A stretch of DNA of 43,596 bases from Vreelandella boliviensis LC1 (GCF_000236035.1 NZ_JH393257.1:1569181-1612776); one strand, 5' to 3'; numbered from the stretch's first letter, positions 1-8,032 are shown. Made by a program: numbers and translations. The notes: a model not told the origin generated them from the letters alone.

Positions 1-523
1 GCTCTACCATGGGGATGAAGTGTTCCAGGGGCAGGGTGTCATAATCGGGGTCAAAGCTGGCCTGATCCCAACGGTCACAGAAGAGGACGGTGCGCTCATA
101 GGCCGGGTGGTCGCGATATTGCTCTCGGGCGTGGGGGTCTTGGCCAAAAAAGTGCCGGTAATGGTAGCCCTGAAAGAGTTCGTGGTGACGAATCATCCAG
201 GCGTTGAGGGGATCGATAAAGGGTTCAAGGATGGCTGCAGCGACCTCGGCGTGGTTCGCCGGGGTCAGATCGTCGCCGATATCGTGGAGCAGCGCGCAGA
301 CGACCATTTCCTCGTCGGCACCATCGCGCAGTGCCCGGGTGGCGGTCTGCAAGCAGTGCTCGTAGCGATCGACCGGATAACCGTGGTGATCGCCAGCCAA
401 ATTGTGCAGGTGGGCAAGTACCCGGCGCGGGGTATCGGATAAATAATCACGGAATCGGGCATCAATCAGCGCCCAGTCCTCCCGTTGAGCCTCACCGAAG
501 TGGCGAAAGCGGGCTTGAGTCAT
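1..523 (-). CDS. HD-domain protein, TmpB/PhnZ-like oxygenase candidate (3' end cut by window)
   Basis: The 174 visible residues, read on the minus strand, form an HD-superfamily fold. Possible metal ligands are H56 (in YEHCLQTA), the H80-D81 pair (in LLHDIGDD), H91, H113/H114 and D150 (in FCDRWDQ). The 24-residue gap between the first His and the HD pair suits mixed-valent diiron HD oxygenases as well as phosphohydrolases. The start is an ATG that overlaps the stop of the upstream dioxygenase gene by 4 bases (ATGA), so the two are translationally coupled. Known: HD oxygenases paired with 2-oxoglutarate dioxygenases (TmpB with TmpA, PhnZ with PhnY) cleave C-P bonds of hydroxylated phosphonates. 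Inference: this is TmpB-like, giving glycine betaine and phosphate. A plain HD phosphohydrolase cannot be excluded, and the C-terminus lies outside the window. Confidence 0.75.
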   Translation of the reverse strand, partial: MTQARFRHFGEAQREDWALIDARFRDYLSDTPRRVLAHLHNLAGDHHGYPVDRYEHCLQTATRALRDGADEEMVVCALLHDIGDDLTPANHAEVAAAILEPFIDPLNAWMIRHHELFQGYHYRHFFGQDPHAREQYRDHPAYERTVLFCDRWDQASFDPDYDTLPLEHFIPMVE

Positions 524-1647
524 GCCGGTTCTCCTTGGGCCTGAGGGGTGGCGAGCCGCTGTTGCAGCACGCGGCGACGGCTGGCGGTGCTGTCGCGATC
601 GACATAACCTTGGCGCATATGGCGCACGCCGCCCGCCAGTTGAAAGGCGCTGCGTCCATGCAGTAGGCGATAGTTATCGATGATCAGCATCTGACCCGGG
701 TCGAGCTTAAGATGCAGAGTCAGTTCTTCGCCGGTGATCAATTCGTAGAAGGCTTTGCGGGCGGCGTAGTAGGCCTCCAACTCTTCTGCAGGCAGCGCTG
801 GAATGTTTTCGGTACGGTTGGAATAGCGCACCCGGGCGGGATCACCGCGGCTGTCCAGTTCGATCAGCGGGCCCTCGCTTTCCAGGTAAGTATCAGCGTC
901 GCAGTAGCGGAAGCTAGGCGTTACCCGAGTGAGGCAGGCGTAGGCGTTTGGGTCGCGCTGGCGCAGCAGGCGTGCCGCCATAAAGCCATCGGCCAGGGTG
1001 CTGTCGCCACCTTCGGCGGCATTGGCCAGGCAGTGCAGCCAAATATAGCCGGGGATTGGATCCCGGTAGGGATTGTCGGTGTGGGGCTCCAGGCCGCGTT
1101 GCGTCATGGTCAGGTCATAGGCGTTGGCCACCGATTTGACGTCGGCGATGCCACCCCAGTTGGTGCGTCTTAGCGGGCCAATGCGATCAATCAGCGGCTG
1201 CATACCGTCATTGTTGGCGGGCACACCCGAAACAACGACAAAGCCGTTGCGATGAAGCGCATCAAGCATAGACAGCAGCGCCGAATCGTCTTCAAGCGCG
1301 GTAGCGAAGTCTGCTTTGGAATGTGGTGCCTCGGCGGCATCCCAGAGTTGCCGGGGCGAATCGCTGGCCTGTTCGTTAAGCAGTTCAGCTAGTGTGAAAG
1401 TGGTGAGGTGCCCATCACTGAAGCCTAGTTTCAGTTGCCCGTCAGCCACATCGGCCGTCTCAATCATCAGATCCAGCGGTAGCTCGGCGGCTTCGACCAA
1501 GCGTTGGCCGGTATAGGGATCTCGGGTGGCATCATCGGGGCTGCGTTCGCGTAACCAGAGGGGGACATAGTCGCGATGATGGCCGTCAGCCTCAATCCTT
1601 AGGCGACGGCCCTGTGCTTGAAGGTTGACGGTGACGGATTGGGACAT
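520..1647 (-). CDS. 2-oxoglutarate/Fe(II) dioxygenase, gamma-butyrobetaine hydroxylase-like (TmpA candidate)
   Basis: A 375-residue TauD/TfdA-family protein with an N-terminal DUF971-like domain (about residues 5-85) and a C-terminal double-stranded beta helix. The iron triad is visible as H189-x-D191 (in EPHTDNPY) and H330 (in RLLHGRSAF); R342 in RHMRQGYVDRD is the probable 2-oxoglutarate clamp. I chose the ATG at 1647 because GGAGAG sits just before it; an in-frame TTG six codons earlier lies inside that ribosome site. The N-terminal domain lacks the Cys cluster that binds zinc in characterised gamma-butyrobetaine dioxygenases, having WLRERSPDDAT in its place. It overlaps the HD gene downstream by 4 bases. 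Known: TmpA hydroxylates 2-(trimethylammonio)ethylphosphonate and belongs to this family. The substrate here is inferred from the pairing; gamma-butyrobetaine remains possible. Confidence 0.85.
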   Translation of the reverse strand: MSQSVTVNLQAQGRRLRIEADGHHRDYVPLWLRERSPDDATRDPYTGQRLVEAAELPLDLMIETADVADGQLKLGFSDGHLTTFTLAELLNEQASDSPRQLWDAAEAPHSKADFATALEDDSALLSMLDALHRNGFVVVSGVPANNDGMQPLIDRIGPLRRTNWGGIADVKSVANAYDLTMTQRGLEPHTDNPYRDPIPGYIWLHCLANAAEGGDSTLADGFMAARLLRQRDPNAYACLTRVTPSFRYCDADTYLESEGPLIELDSRGDPARVRYSNRTENIPALPAEELEAYYAARKAFYELITGEELTLHLKLDPGQMLIIDNYRLLHGRSAFQLAGGVRHMRQGYVDRDSTASRRRVLQQRLATPQAQGEPA

Positions 1648-1753
1648 GGGGACGGCTCTCCGCAAATGATCGGTTACTGACGACTGTGTTGGCTAGGCGC
1701 ATCATTGCCTTGCCGACCTCCACCCTAGCGCTGTTTTGGGCAATCAACTTGAT

Positions 1754-1784
1754 AAAATTAGCCTTTTATTGAATAATTTTAGCC
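1754..1784. promoter_or_regulatory. Two direct repeats 21 bp apart, probable AraC-type operator
   Basis: AAAATTAGCC at 1754-1763 and AATTTTAGCC at 1775-1784 match at 8 of 10 positions and lie exactly two helical turns apart in the AT-rich gap between the divergent dioxygenase and GlxA-type regulator genes. AraC-family proteins commonly bind tandem direct repeats about 21 bp apart, so the regulator encoded next door is the likely binder. The second copy abuts the regulator's start codon, which would fit autorepression. Seen in sequence; function inferred. Confidence 0.45.
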
Positions 1785-2804
1785 ATGAGAGACAGCATAC
1801 CTGAGGGCTGGCCCTATCCACGCCCGGATTCGCCGCCGCTACTAGACTTTGTAGAGGCCGAACAAACACTTAATGTGTGGTTATTGCCCAAGTTTTCCAT
1901 GCTGACCCTTTTTTGCCTTCTGGAACCGTTACGGGTCTCCAATCGATTTGGGCGCAATCTCTTTGCCTGGCGCTTACTGTCCTCGGATGGGCAAGCCGTG
2001 GTCGCGAGTAATGGGGTTCGCATTGATGTTGACGGGCGTCTTGATGATGTTGATCAACACGCTCATTTGATGGTGGTCTCCTCCTACGAGCCAGAGGTCA
2101 CTACCACGTCGCGTGAGCGGTCAATATTAAGGCAAGTGGCAGCACATGGTGGGTGGCTCGGCGGGCTGGATACTGCCCCTTTTATTCTGGCCCGGGCGGG
2201 GGTGCTAGAAGGACACCGGATCGCCATGCACTGGGAGTGTATCCCGGCGTTTCGACAGGAGTTTCCTAACCTCACCATCAGTGATGCACGCTATGAATTT
2301 GGGCACGGGCGTTTGACCGGGTCGGGGGGCGTGGCCAGCATCGATATGATGCTGACCTGGGTGGAGAGCTCCTACGGGCCTGCGTTAGCCGATGCCGTGG
2401 GAAGGCAAATTGTGCATCAGCGGGGTAACACGGATAGTGTATCTATGGCTCACAGCCGTCAATTGGCACATCTACCCCGGACAGTGGTTCGAGCACTGGC
2501 GGTGATGGAAGCCCACTTATCTCAAGTCATACCCATTCCCGATATTTGTCGCATGATTGGACAATCGCAACGGCAATTGACAAGGCTGTTCATGGCCCAT
2601 TTTGGGGAAACCCCGAAGCAGTGCTACCTGGGTATGCGTCTCGACCAAGCACAGCGTATTCTGGCTGATAGTCGTTGCCGGGTAACCGAGGCGTCATTGG
2701 CGACGGGTTTCACCCAGCCGGCCCATTTCGCGCGTGCTTATCGCCAGCGCTTCGGGGAAGCGCCTAGCACCACGGCTGAACGTGGCAGCCTGTCAGCCTC
2801 CTAG
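1785..2804 (+). CDS. GlxA-type AraC-family transcriptional regulator
   Basis: A 339-residue protein with a DJ-1/PfpI-like amidotransferase fold at about residues 28-190 (LPKFSMLTLFCLLEPLRVSNRFG at its start, GGLDTAPFILARAGVL inside) and a C-terminal AraC double helix-turn-helix at about 230-330 (ICRMIGQSQRQLTRLF, then ATGFTQPAHFARAYRQRFGEAP). This layout is that of CdhR and GbdR, which sense carnitine and glycine betaine in Pseudomonas. It is divergent from the TmpA-like dioxygenase gene and shares a 137-bp promoter region with it, so that operon is its likely target. Its stop overlaps the stop of the second dioxygenase gene by about 3 bases on the opposite strand. No good ribosome site precedes the ATG, so the exact start is less certain. 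Confidence 0.85.
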   Translation: MRDSIPEGWPYPRPDSPPLLDFVEAEQTLNVWLLPKFSMLTLFCLLEPLRVSNRFGRNLFAWRLLSSDGQAVVASNGVRIDVDGRLDDVDQHAHLMVVSSYEPEVTTTSRERSILRQVAAHGGWLGGLDTAPFILARAGVLEGHRIAMHWECIPAFRQEFPNLTISDARYEFGHGRLTGSGGVASIDMMLTWVESSYGPALADAVGRQIVHQRGNTDSVSMAHSRQLAHLPRTVVRALAVMEAHLSQVIPIPDICRMIGQSQRQLTRLFMAHFGETPKQCYLGMRLDQAQRILADSRCRVTEASLATGFTQPAHFARAYRQRFGEAPSTTAERGSLSAS

Positions 2805-4036
2805 TCAGCTGTTGCGATACGCTTTTGTCGCTTAGTGCGTTGCACGATGCGGTAACGCGAGCGGACTTCGTCGCGTTCCAGGTAGCAACCCTGCAGCCAA
2901 CGCTGGCCGCTGCTGCCTTCGAAGGCATCACGCGCATGCAGCAGCCTGCGGTTATCGAAGATGACCAAGTCACCGGGGTGGTAGGTGAATCGCATCGCGA
3001 AGCTAGGGTCACGCAAGCGACGTTGTAGTGCCATTAACGCTTCGTAGGCTGGCTCGACTTGGTTGAAATCGGTCTGCAGAGGCCCCCTCAAGAAGTCGGC
3101 GATGCGGACTTCGAGCAGCTCACCATGCGCATCGCAGCGAATCACTGGCTCATGCCATACATAATCGGTGGTCTGGGCCGTATTGGCGAAGCACCATCGA
3201 ACTTGGCTCAATGTGTCGAAGACCTGAGGTTCTTCATCGCGCAGTGCCTCGGCAATGGCAAAACCGTCCATCATCACTGCTTGCCCATCCGTAACGCTAT
3301 TTTCCAGACAGTGAAGCAGTTGCAGCCCCGGCTGGTATTCGCGTGTCGGTAGATCCACATGCGGTGGCAGCGCAATCGATGTATAGGCATTTGAATCCGG
3401 GTTGGGTTTGGCCTTTACATCGAAGAGTTCACCGAAATTTGTCGGCCGGATAGGGCCAATTCGCCGGGCAATGTCAGCCAGTGTGCCGGGGGCGGTGGGC
3501 AGGTTTTGAAGCCTGACAAGACCTTGGCTCAACAGGCTTTCCAGCGCCGGCTCCAGCAGGGCTGTATCGACAGGGCTGCCTGATGGGTGATCAAGCCAGC
3601 CGTTGGCATCGAACGTATCAGGGGCCTGCTTATCGCTACCCCGCCATGTCGTTACGGCAACCAGCGGTGCATCCTGAGTATGGCCGTTGGAATAGTCGTG
3701 GGCTCGTAACCAGCCGGGATGAAAGCGTAATGGCCGCTGCTCCGGTGCAAAGGTCAGGCAGACGGCGCCACTCTCCTCAAGCGCAGCACTGTCGATTGTT
3801 GGCCAAGCATTCAGGCTTGAAAGATCCAGTATGCGTTCCCGTGTGGCGGGATTGATCGTTGAATCATCGGCGGCATTTTCGCGCAGCCAGACGCTGTGAT
3901 AGCGGCTGAATTGTCCATCCTCCCAGTAAACATGCAGCTCTCTTGGCTGATGTTCAATCGATGCAATCGAGACGTCGACAGGCCAGGCATCGTAATCCGG
4001 CGTAAGTGGCAATGAATCGTGGGTCTCGATGAACAT
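2801..4036 (-). CDS. 2-oxoglutarate/Fe(II) dioxygenase, gamma-butyrobetaine hydroxylase family
   Basis: A 411-residue TauD/TfdA protein, paralogous to the dioxygenase at 520-1647. The N-terminal DUF971-like domain covers about residues 15-110; the catalytic domain carries H226-x-D228 (in PPHVDLPTRE), H367 (in RLLHARDAF) and R379 in RWLQGCYLERD, the last a family hallmark. The start is the ATG at 4036, preceded by GGAG with 8 bases spacing; a longer frame begins 17 codons earlier without a ribosome site. Family role: hydroxylation of gamma-butyrobetaine to L-carnitine with release of CO2 and succinate. That would feed the carnitine operon nearby, and this copy is the better candidate for that step. 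It too lacks the N-terminal zinc-binding cysteines (WLRENAADDST), so a different trimethylammonium substrate is possible. It lies downstream of, and in the same direction as, the regulator at 4157-5149. Confidence 0.85.
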   Translation of the reverse strand: MFIETHDSLPLTPDYDAWPVDVSIASIEHQPRELHVYWEDGQFSRYHSVWLRENAADDSTINPATRERILDLSSLNAWPTIDSAALEESGAVCLTFAPEQRPLRFHPGWLRAHDYSNGHTQDAPLVAVTTWRGSDKQAPDTFDANGWLDHPSGSPVDTALLEPALESLLSQGLVRLQNLPTAPGTLADIARRIGPIRPTNFGELFDVKAKPNPDSNAYTSIALPPHVDLPTREYQPGLQLLHCLENSVTDGQAVMMDGFAIAEALRDEEPQVFDTLSQVRWCFANTAQTTDYVWHEPVIRCDAHGELLEVRIADFLRGPLQTDFNQVEPAYEALMALQRRLRDPSFAMRFTYHPGDLVIFDNRRLLHARDAFEGSSGQRWLQGCYLERDEVRSRYRIVQRTKRQKRIATAD

Positions 4037-4118
4037 GGCTCGCACTCCGTAATGTGGGTTGGCATTCGCTTTTGATGCCTGCCACATTGCCAGCAGGATG
4101 ACCGCACTGGTGCGCGAA

Positions 4119-4149
4119 ATGCGTCATTGGCTGTGCTTTATGCGCCTTT
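4119..4149. promoter_or_regulatory. Direct repeats 21 bp apart upstream of second dioxygenase
   Basis: ATGCGTCATT at 4119-4128 and ATGCGCCTTT at 4140-4149 agree at 8 of 10 positions and are 21 bp apart, the spacing typical of AraC-family operators. They lie between the GlxA-type regulator gene and the dioxygenase gene it precedes. The motif differs from the one at 1754-1784, as expected if each dioxygenase answers to its own regulator. Confidence 0.4.
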
Positions 4150-4156
4150 TGAGGCC

Positions 4157-5149
4157 TCAGTCCTCTACGGGAGCAACGTTCGGTCTGGCGTGGAGACGAA
4201 CATCACTGGGTGTGTAACCGTAATAGTGTCGGAACGAGCGAGCAAAGCTTGATGCGGAATTGAAGCCGCAGGCGAGGGCGATTTCGATGATGTCGCGCTG
4301 AGTTTCGCGCAGCAGCTGACGGGATCGTTCGAGCCGCAAAGCAAGATAGTAACGGCGTGGGCTACTGCCTAACTCTTGCTCGAATAACCTTTGAAGTTGA
4401 CGCAATGAGATATTTACCTGTTCAGAGATGTCGGCAATCACAATAGGGTGTTCGAGGTTTGCCTCCATCAAGGCGACAGATCGTAATAATGCAGGCTTAC
4501 GAGAGCCGAGTCGGCCGGACAGCTCGAAACGCTGGCGGTCCTCAGGGTGACGAATATTCGCGTGAATAAGCTGTTCCGACACCTGCTGAGCGAGCGTATC
4601 GCCATGGCGCCTCGCGATTAGATCCAGCGACATATCCATGGCGGCCGTGCCTCCCGCACATGAAAAACCGGACTTACTTATTTCAAAGAGAGATTCGACG
4701 GCTTTTAAGTGCGGATATGATTCGCGGAACACCGGTAGGCTCTCCCAGTGCAAGGTGATCGTCTGGTCGTCCAGCAAGCCAGCGCTGGCGAGTACAATCG
4801 CACCGGTGTCCATGCTTCCGAGTACGCAGCCGCGCTGTGCCTGGCGATGCAGCCACTGCGTTAATTGACGAGAAATCGATTTTTCGGGCTCGAAGCTGGC
4901 ACAGACAGCCAGGCTGGATATATCGGGATAGGGGGTCAGACCTTCATCGGCCATTAGCGTCATGTTATTACTGGCCGTCACGGGTTCCCCCGATTCACTC
5001 ATCACGCGCCACTGGAACAGTTCGTGCCCGGCAATGCGATTGGCAATGCGGAGTGGTTCTACGGCTGAGAAGAAAGCCACCATGGCAAAACGAGGGAGCA
5101 GCAGAAAACCGATACGCTCAGGGGATTGTCCTTGGTACTGCAGTCGCAT
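4157..5149 (-). CDS. GlxA-type AraC-family transcriptional regulator (CdhR/GbdR-like)
   Basis: A 330-residue regulator with an N-terminal DJ-1/PfpI-like domain (about residues 13-190; FLLLPRFAMVAFFSAVEPLR at the start, GGTAAMDMSLDLIARRHG near the end) and a C-terminal AraC HTH domain (about 220-320; SEQVNISLRQLQRLFEQELG, then ACGFNSASSFARSFRHYYG). The ATG start has AAGGAA upstream. It stands between the cdh operon and the second dioxygenase, all on the minus strand, so it is placed like a CdhR-type carnitine regulator. Known: CdhR activates cdhCAB in response to carnitine. Which of the two paralogous regulators controls which operon cannot be read from the sequence. Confidence 0.85.
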   Translation of the reverse strand: MRLQYQGQSPERIGFLLLPRFAMVAFFSAVEPLRIANRIAGHELFQWRVMSESGEPVTASNNMTLMADEGLTPYPDISSLAVCASFEPEKSISRQLTQWLHRQAQRGCVLGSMDTGAIVLASAGLLDDQTITLHWESLPVFRESYPHLKAVESLFEISKSGFSCAGGTAAMDMSLDLIARRHGDTLAQQVSEQLIHANIRHPEDRQRFELSGRLGSRKPALLRSVALMEANLEHPIVIADISEQVNISLRQLQRLFEQELGSSPRRYYLALRLERSRQLLRETQRDIIEIALACGFNSASSFARSFRHYYGYTPSDVRLHARPNVAPVED

Positions 5150-5435
5150 GCGGGAAGGTTCCTTGATGCTGATCAGTAATGAGCCTTGATCTTACAAAGT
5201 AGATGTTTGCATTGGAGCTTTATGACGCCGTTGAGGATATTGCAGCCATCGCCTTTGATTGATGTGAGTTAGCATATACTTGCTTGTAGACAGCCAACAA
5301 TGGCCTGGCTACAGAAGCTGTTCCGCAGGCAGCGACGAATGCATCATGGCAGTGGATATGGAGCTGCCGGATGAAGATGAAATGCCGGATCACTATTACT
5401 CGCCGCGGTAGGTGCGTTATTCAGCCGTAGAATCG
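5150..5435. other. Intergenic region between regulator and cdh operon, no confident gene
   Basis: This holds the promoter of the minus-strand regulator. Two short plus-strand frames are present: 5300-5374 (24 codons, Arg-rich, beginning MAWLQKLFRRQRR) and 5346-5411 (21 codons, acidic, ending MPDHYYSPR). Neither has a convincing ribosome site or a family I recognise. Their protein-like composition and mutual overlap could mean a decayed gene end, but this is weak. Confidence 0.3.
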
Positions 5436-5471
5436 AGAGAGTGACGGGGCAATGCCGGTTCGTCACCCTCT
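5436..5471 (-). terminator. Hairpin downstream of cdhB
   Basis: Arms AGAGAGTGACG (5436-5446) and CGTCACCCTCT (5461-5471) pair at 10 of 11 positions around a 14-base loop, immediately after the cdhB stop. There is no strong T run, so it is a probable 3'-end hairpin rather than a textbook intrinsic terminator. Confidence 0.5.
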
Positions 5472-5478
5472 GCATGGC

Positions 5479-5934
5479 TTAGCGTCGAAGGCCGATGGTG
5501 CGTCCGGCAAGTTCCGGCCAAGCCTCTTTACTGGCCTGTGGCAATTCTGCCACGCGATTGGTGACCGCTTCAGGAAAGGGGCTTGGACGACCAGAAGATT
5601 GCTTCATACCCATCAGCATCTGTTCGCTGGTCGCTATTAGGTTGTCCTCACCATCGAACATGGCGAAAAACACGTGTAGACGTTTTGCATCGCTATCCAG
5701 TAGCGTCAGGTCTACATAGAGCGGCTGGCCCTGGTGGGCTTCACGGCGATAGCAAAGGTGGGTTTCCAGGGTATAAATCGTGTAGCCGTGGTGCTCCCGG
5801 CCCGCTGCATCCAGCCCGATGTGATCGATCAGCGCTTCGCAGGCCTGGGAGAAAACGCGGGCATACTCCGCGTCGTTCATATGCCCGTTGTAGTCGACCC
5901 ACTCGGGAGCCACCTGGGCTTCATAAATAATCAT
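5479..5934 (-). CDS. cdhB: Betainyl-CoA thioesterase (hot-dog fold)
   Basis: A 151-residue hot-dog thioesterase of the 4-hydroxybenzoyl-CoA type; EWVDYNGHMNDAEYARVF near residues 11-28 is the family's signature with its catalytic Asp. It is the last gene of a cdhC-cdhA-cdhB series: its ATG overlaps the cdhA stop by one base (TAATG). Known from Pseudomonas aeruginosa: CdhB hydrolyses betainyl-CoA, the product of dehydrocarnitine cleavage, to glycine betaine and CoA. In some bacteria this domain is fused to carnitine dehydrogenase; here the two are separate. Function rests on the family plus the very specific operon context. Confidence 0.88.
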   Translation of the reverse strand: MIIYEAQVAPEWVDYNGHMNDAEYARVFSQACEALIDHIGLDAAGREHHGYTIYTLETHLCYRREAHQGQPLYVDLTLLDSDAKRLHVFFAMFDGEDNLIATSEQMLMGMKQSSGRPSPFPEAVTNRVAELPQASKEAWPELAGRTIGLRR

Positions 5935-6887
5935 TAAATGCGTCCTTCCAAGCCTTCGGCTTCCGGCCAGTACTTCTGCACCACCTCAAGCAGCTCGACC
6001 AGGAAGTCATCGCGACGTTTGTCCAATGTAGCTACTGAGCGCCCTGCGGCTTGATGTTCACAGCCCTCGACGACTTTATCAATCAATTCGTCGGTAAGTT
6101 CCGGGGCTTCCAGCTTGGTCCAGGGCAGTTTTAACGCTGGGCCGAACTGCTCCAACATATGGCGCATGCCTGGCTCGCCGCCCGCCAGGTGGAAGGTTAA
6201 AAAAGTGCCCATTAACGGCCAGCGCAGCCCACAACCGTAAACTACCGCCGCATCGATCTCTTCGGTGGTCGCCACACCATCGTTAACCAGATGCAGGGCT
6301 TCCCGCCACAGCGCTTCCATCAAACGGTCGGCGATATGGCCTTCAATTTCACGGCGAACCACCAGCGGGCGCATGGCGAGTGACTGATACAGCCCTTGGG
6401 CCTTGTCAATTTGCGCAGGCTGAGTGGCTTCGCCGCCAACAAGCTCCACCAGCGGCAGTAAATACACCGGGTTGAAAGGGTGAGCGACAATCACCCGGCC
6501 AGGGGCTTGGCGGCAGTTTCGCTGTAGATCAGTGGGCTTAAAGCCAGAAGTCGATGAACCAACGATAACGTCCGGTGATGCAGCGGCATCAATGGCAGCC
6601 AAAATGGCTTGCTTGAGTTCAAGGCGCTCGGGGACGTTTTCCTGAATCAAATCGGCATCGATCACTGCCTCTTCAAGCGTGTCCGCAAACGTTAGCCGTT
6701 CCGGGCTGGCATTAGGTGTCAGGCCCAGTTGGGCTAACGAGGGCCAGGCGTTGTCGATAAACGCACGGGTGCGCGCAGGCGCTTGAGGGTCTGGGTCGAA
6801 GGCGACGACATCCCAACCTTGAGCGAGAGCGCGGGCAATCCAGCCGTTACCAATCACGCCGGTTCCAATCACGGCTAGACGGCTCAT
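5934..6887 (-). CDS. cdhA: L-carnitine 3-dehydrogenase
   Basis: A 317-residue member of the 3-hydroxyacyl-CoA dehydrogenase family. The N-terminal Rossmann fold has GTGVIGNGW at about residues 8-16 and an Asp after the second strand (VVAFDPD), which implies NAD. The catalytic His lies in [15 protein letters not shown] near residue 140, and the C-terminal helical domain begins near 190. The length matches characterised carnitine dehydrogenases (about 320 residues). It oxidises L-carnitine to 3-dehydrocarnitine. The gene overlaps cdhC upstream by 4 bases (ATGA) and cdhB downstream by 1 base, so the three are translationally coupled. A general 3-hydroxybutyryl-CoA dehydrogenase is the alternative, but the BKACE and thioesterase neighbours decide for carnitine. 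Confidence 0.92.
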   Translation of the reverse strand: MSRLAVIGTGVIGNGWIARALAQGWDVVAFDPDPQAPARTRAFIDNAWPSLAQLGLTPNASPERLTFADTLEEAVIDADLIQENVPERLELKQAILAAIDAAASPDVIVGSSTSGFKPTDLQRNCRQAPGRVIVAHPFNPVYLLPLVELVGGEATQPAQIDKAQGLYQSLAMRPLVVRREIEGHIADRLMEALWREALHLVNDGVATTEEIDAAVVYGCGLRWPLMGTFLTFHLAGGEPGMRHMLEQFGPALKLPWTKLEAPELTDELIDKVVEGCEHQAAGRSVATLDKRRDDFLVELLEVVQKYWPEAEGLEGRI

Positions 6888-7792
6888 GCGTCACCTCCTG
6901 CTTGGGTGCGTAGTGTTGGGTCACGCAACTGGAGGTGGACGCGGGTTTCTGCAGGCGTCATTACGCGGGCGCCGAGGTTGTCAATAATGGTCGCGGCTTT
7001 CTCTACCAGTTGACCGTTATTGGCCAGCACGCCTTTCTCCAAAAACAGATTATCTTCCAAGCCCACCCGGGCGTGACCACCGAGCAGCACTGCCTGGGCG
7101 ACCATGGGCATTTGATGGCGACCAATGCCGAAGGCGGCCCAGTTGGCGTTTTCTGGCAACTTGTTGCGCATGGCCAACATGGTTTCGGTATCCGCTTCGG
7201 CGCCCCAGGGGATGCCCAGGCAGAGTTGATAGAGCGGGTCGCCGTCGATCAAGCCCTCTTGCTGAAGCTGGCGGGCAAACCAGACATGGCCCAGGTCAAA
7301 GCACTCAAGCTCTGGCTTTACGCCTGCGGCTTGCACCAAACGGGCGTGCTCGCGCAACCAGTCGGCGGGGTTCACGTAGACCATGTCGCCAAAGTTGAGG
7401 CTACCGCAGTCCAGCGTACACAGTTCGGGGAGCAGTTCGCCCACCGGGGCGTGACGTTCGGCGGGCGTTTGAATATCGGTGCCTGGGCCGCCGCAGGTGG
7501 GGTCTGTGGCATCCGGTATCCAGTCGCCGCCGCCGCCAGCGGTAATGTTCATGACAATATCCACATCCGCTTCGCGTACGCGCTCCATTACCTCACGGAA
7601 CTGCTCGGTTGAATGGCTTATGCCGCCAGTTTCTGGGTCACGAACATGGATATGCGCGATGCTAGCCCCGGCACGTGCTGCTTCAATGCAGGAAGCGGCG
7701 ATGGCCTTGGGCGTGACGGGGACATTGGGGTTTTTAGCGGTGGTATCACCCGCGCCGGTAACGGCACAGGTGAGGATGACATTGCGATTCAT
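6884..7792 (-). CDS. cdhC: 3-dehydrocarnitine cleavage enzyme (BKACE/DUF849)
   Basis: A 302-residue beta-keto acid cleavage enzyme. The zinc-binding HxH is H47/H49 in AHIHVRD, and the third-ligand Glu lies in GLEDN near residue 242. The family condenses a beta-keto acid with acetyl-CoA and splits it; for dehydrocarnitine the products are betainyl-CoA and acetoacetate. It is the first gene of the carnitine operon, overlapping cdhA by 4 bases. The upstream 130 bp carry an 8-bp inverted repeat just before the start and a second inverted pair further up, and no other gene intervenes. Substrate choice within BKACE is inferred from the cdhA and cdhB neighbours. Confidence 0.92.
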   Translation of the reverse strand: MNRNVILTCAVTGAGDTTAKNPNVPVTPKAIAASCIEAARAGASIAHIHVRDPETGGISHSTEQFREVMERVREADVDIVMNITAGGGGDWIPDATDPTCGGPGTDIQTPAERHAPVGELLPELCTLDCGSLNFGDMVYVNPADWLREHARLVQAAGVKPELECFDLGHVWFARQLQQEGLIDGDPLYQLCLGIPWGAEADTETMLAMRNKLPENANWAAFGIGRHQMPMVAQAVLLGGHARVGLEDNLFLEKGVLANNGQLVEKAATIIDNLGARVMTPAETRVHLQLRDPTLRTQAGGDA

Positions 7793-7802
7793 GGCGCGCT
7801 CT

Positions 7803-7828
7803 CTAGTCAGGGTTTATTCGCTGACTAG
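7803..7828. promoter_or_regulatory. Inverted repeat in the cdhC leader
   Basis: CTAGTCAG (7803-7810) and CTGACTAG (7821-7828) are perfect 8-bp inverted arms around 10 bases, ending 11 bases before the cdhC start codon. It could be an operator or, in the mRNA, a hairpin next to the ribosome site. Seen directly; role inferred. Confidence 0.45.
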
Positions 7829-7854
7829 TGTGTCGCGGTGGATAAAAAATAGTT

Positions 7855-7898
7855 GTCGAGAAGCGTCATCCACTATACATAAACCGCCCTATCTCGAC
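7855..7898. promoter_or_regulatory. Inverted half-sites GTCGAGA / TCTCGAC upstream of cdhC
   Basis: GTCGAGA at 7855-7861 and TCTCGAC at 7892-7898 are perfect 7-bp inverted arms (8 of 9 if extended) with centres 37 bp apart. Their location 60-110 bp above the carnitine operon start suits an activator site. Confidence 0.3.
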
Positions 7899-7915
7899 TT
7901 GTTGGTCTGGAGCGA

Positions 7916-8032
7916 TCAAAGCAGACTCTCCGGTGAGGAGAATGCATGATTAACAGGCCTTGCGCGCTGCATGACCCAATACACGCCGTAAACCCCTAGC
8001 AATGCTGTGAAGCCGGCTTCTCTGGGGCCACA
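7916..8032 (-). pseudogene. C-terminal remnant of an unidentified membrane protein
   Basis: An open stretch with no start ends in TGA at 7916-7918. It reads EAGFTALLGVYGVYWVMQRA, followed by a short polar tail: one hydrophobic helix then basic residues, as at the end of many permeases. In the same frame a stop occurs at 8033-8035, where the IS1380-like sequence on the other strand begins, so the gene body has been lost. I cannot assign a family. Its position next to cdhC suggests a lost transporter of the carnitine locus (inference). Confidence 0.4.

Noticed and set aside
6935..7612. 225-codon plus-strand frame inside cdhC
   Set aside because: Antisense shadow of the well-supported BKACE gene; no ribosome site or family match.
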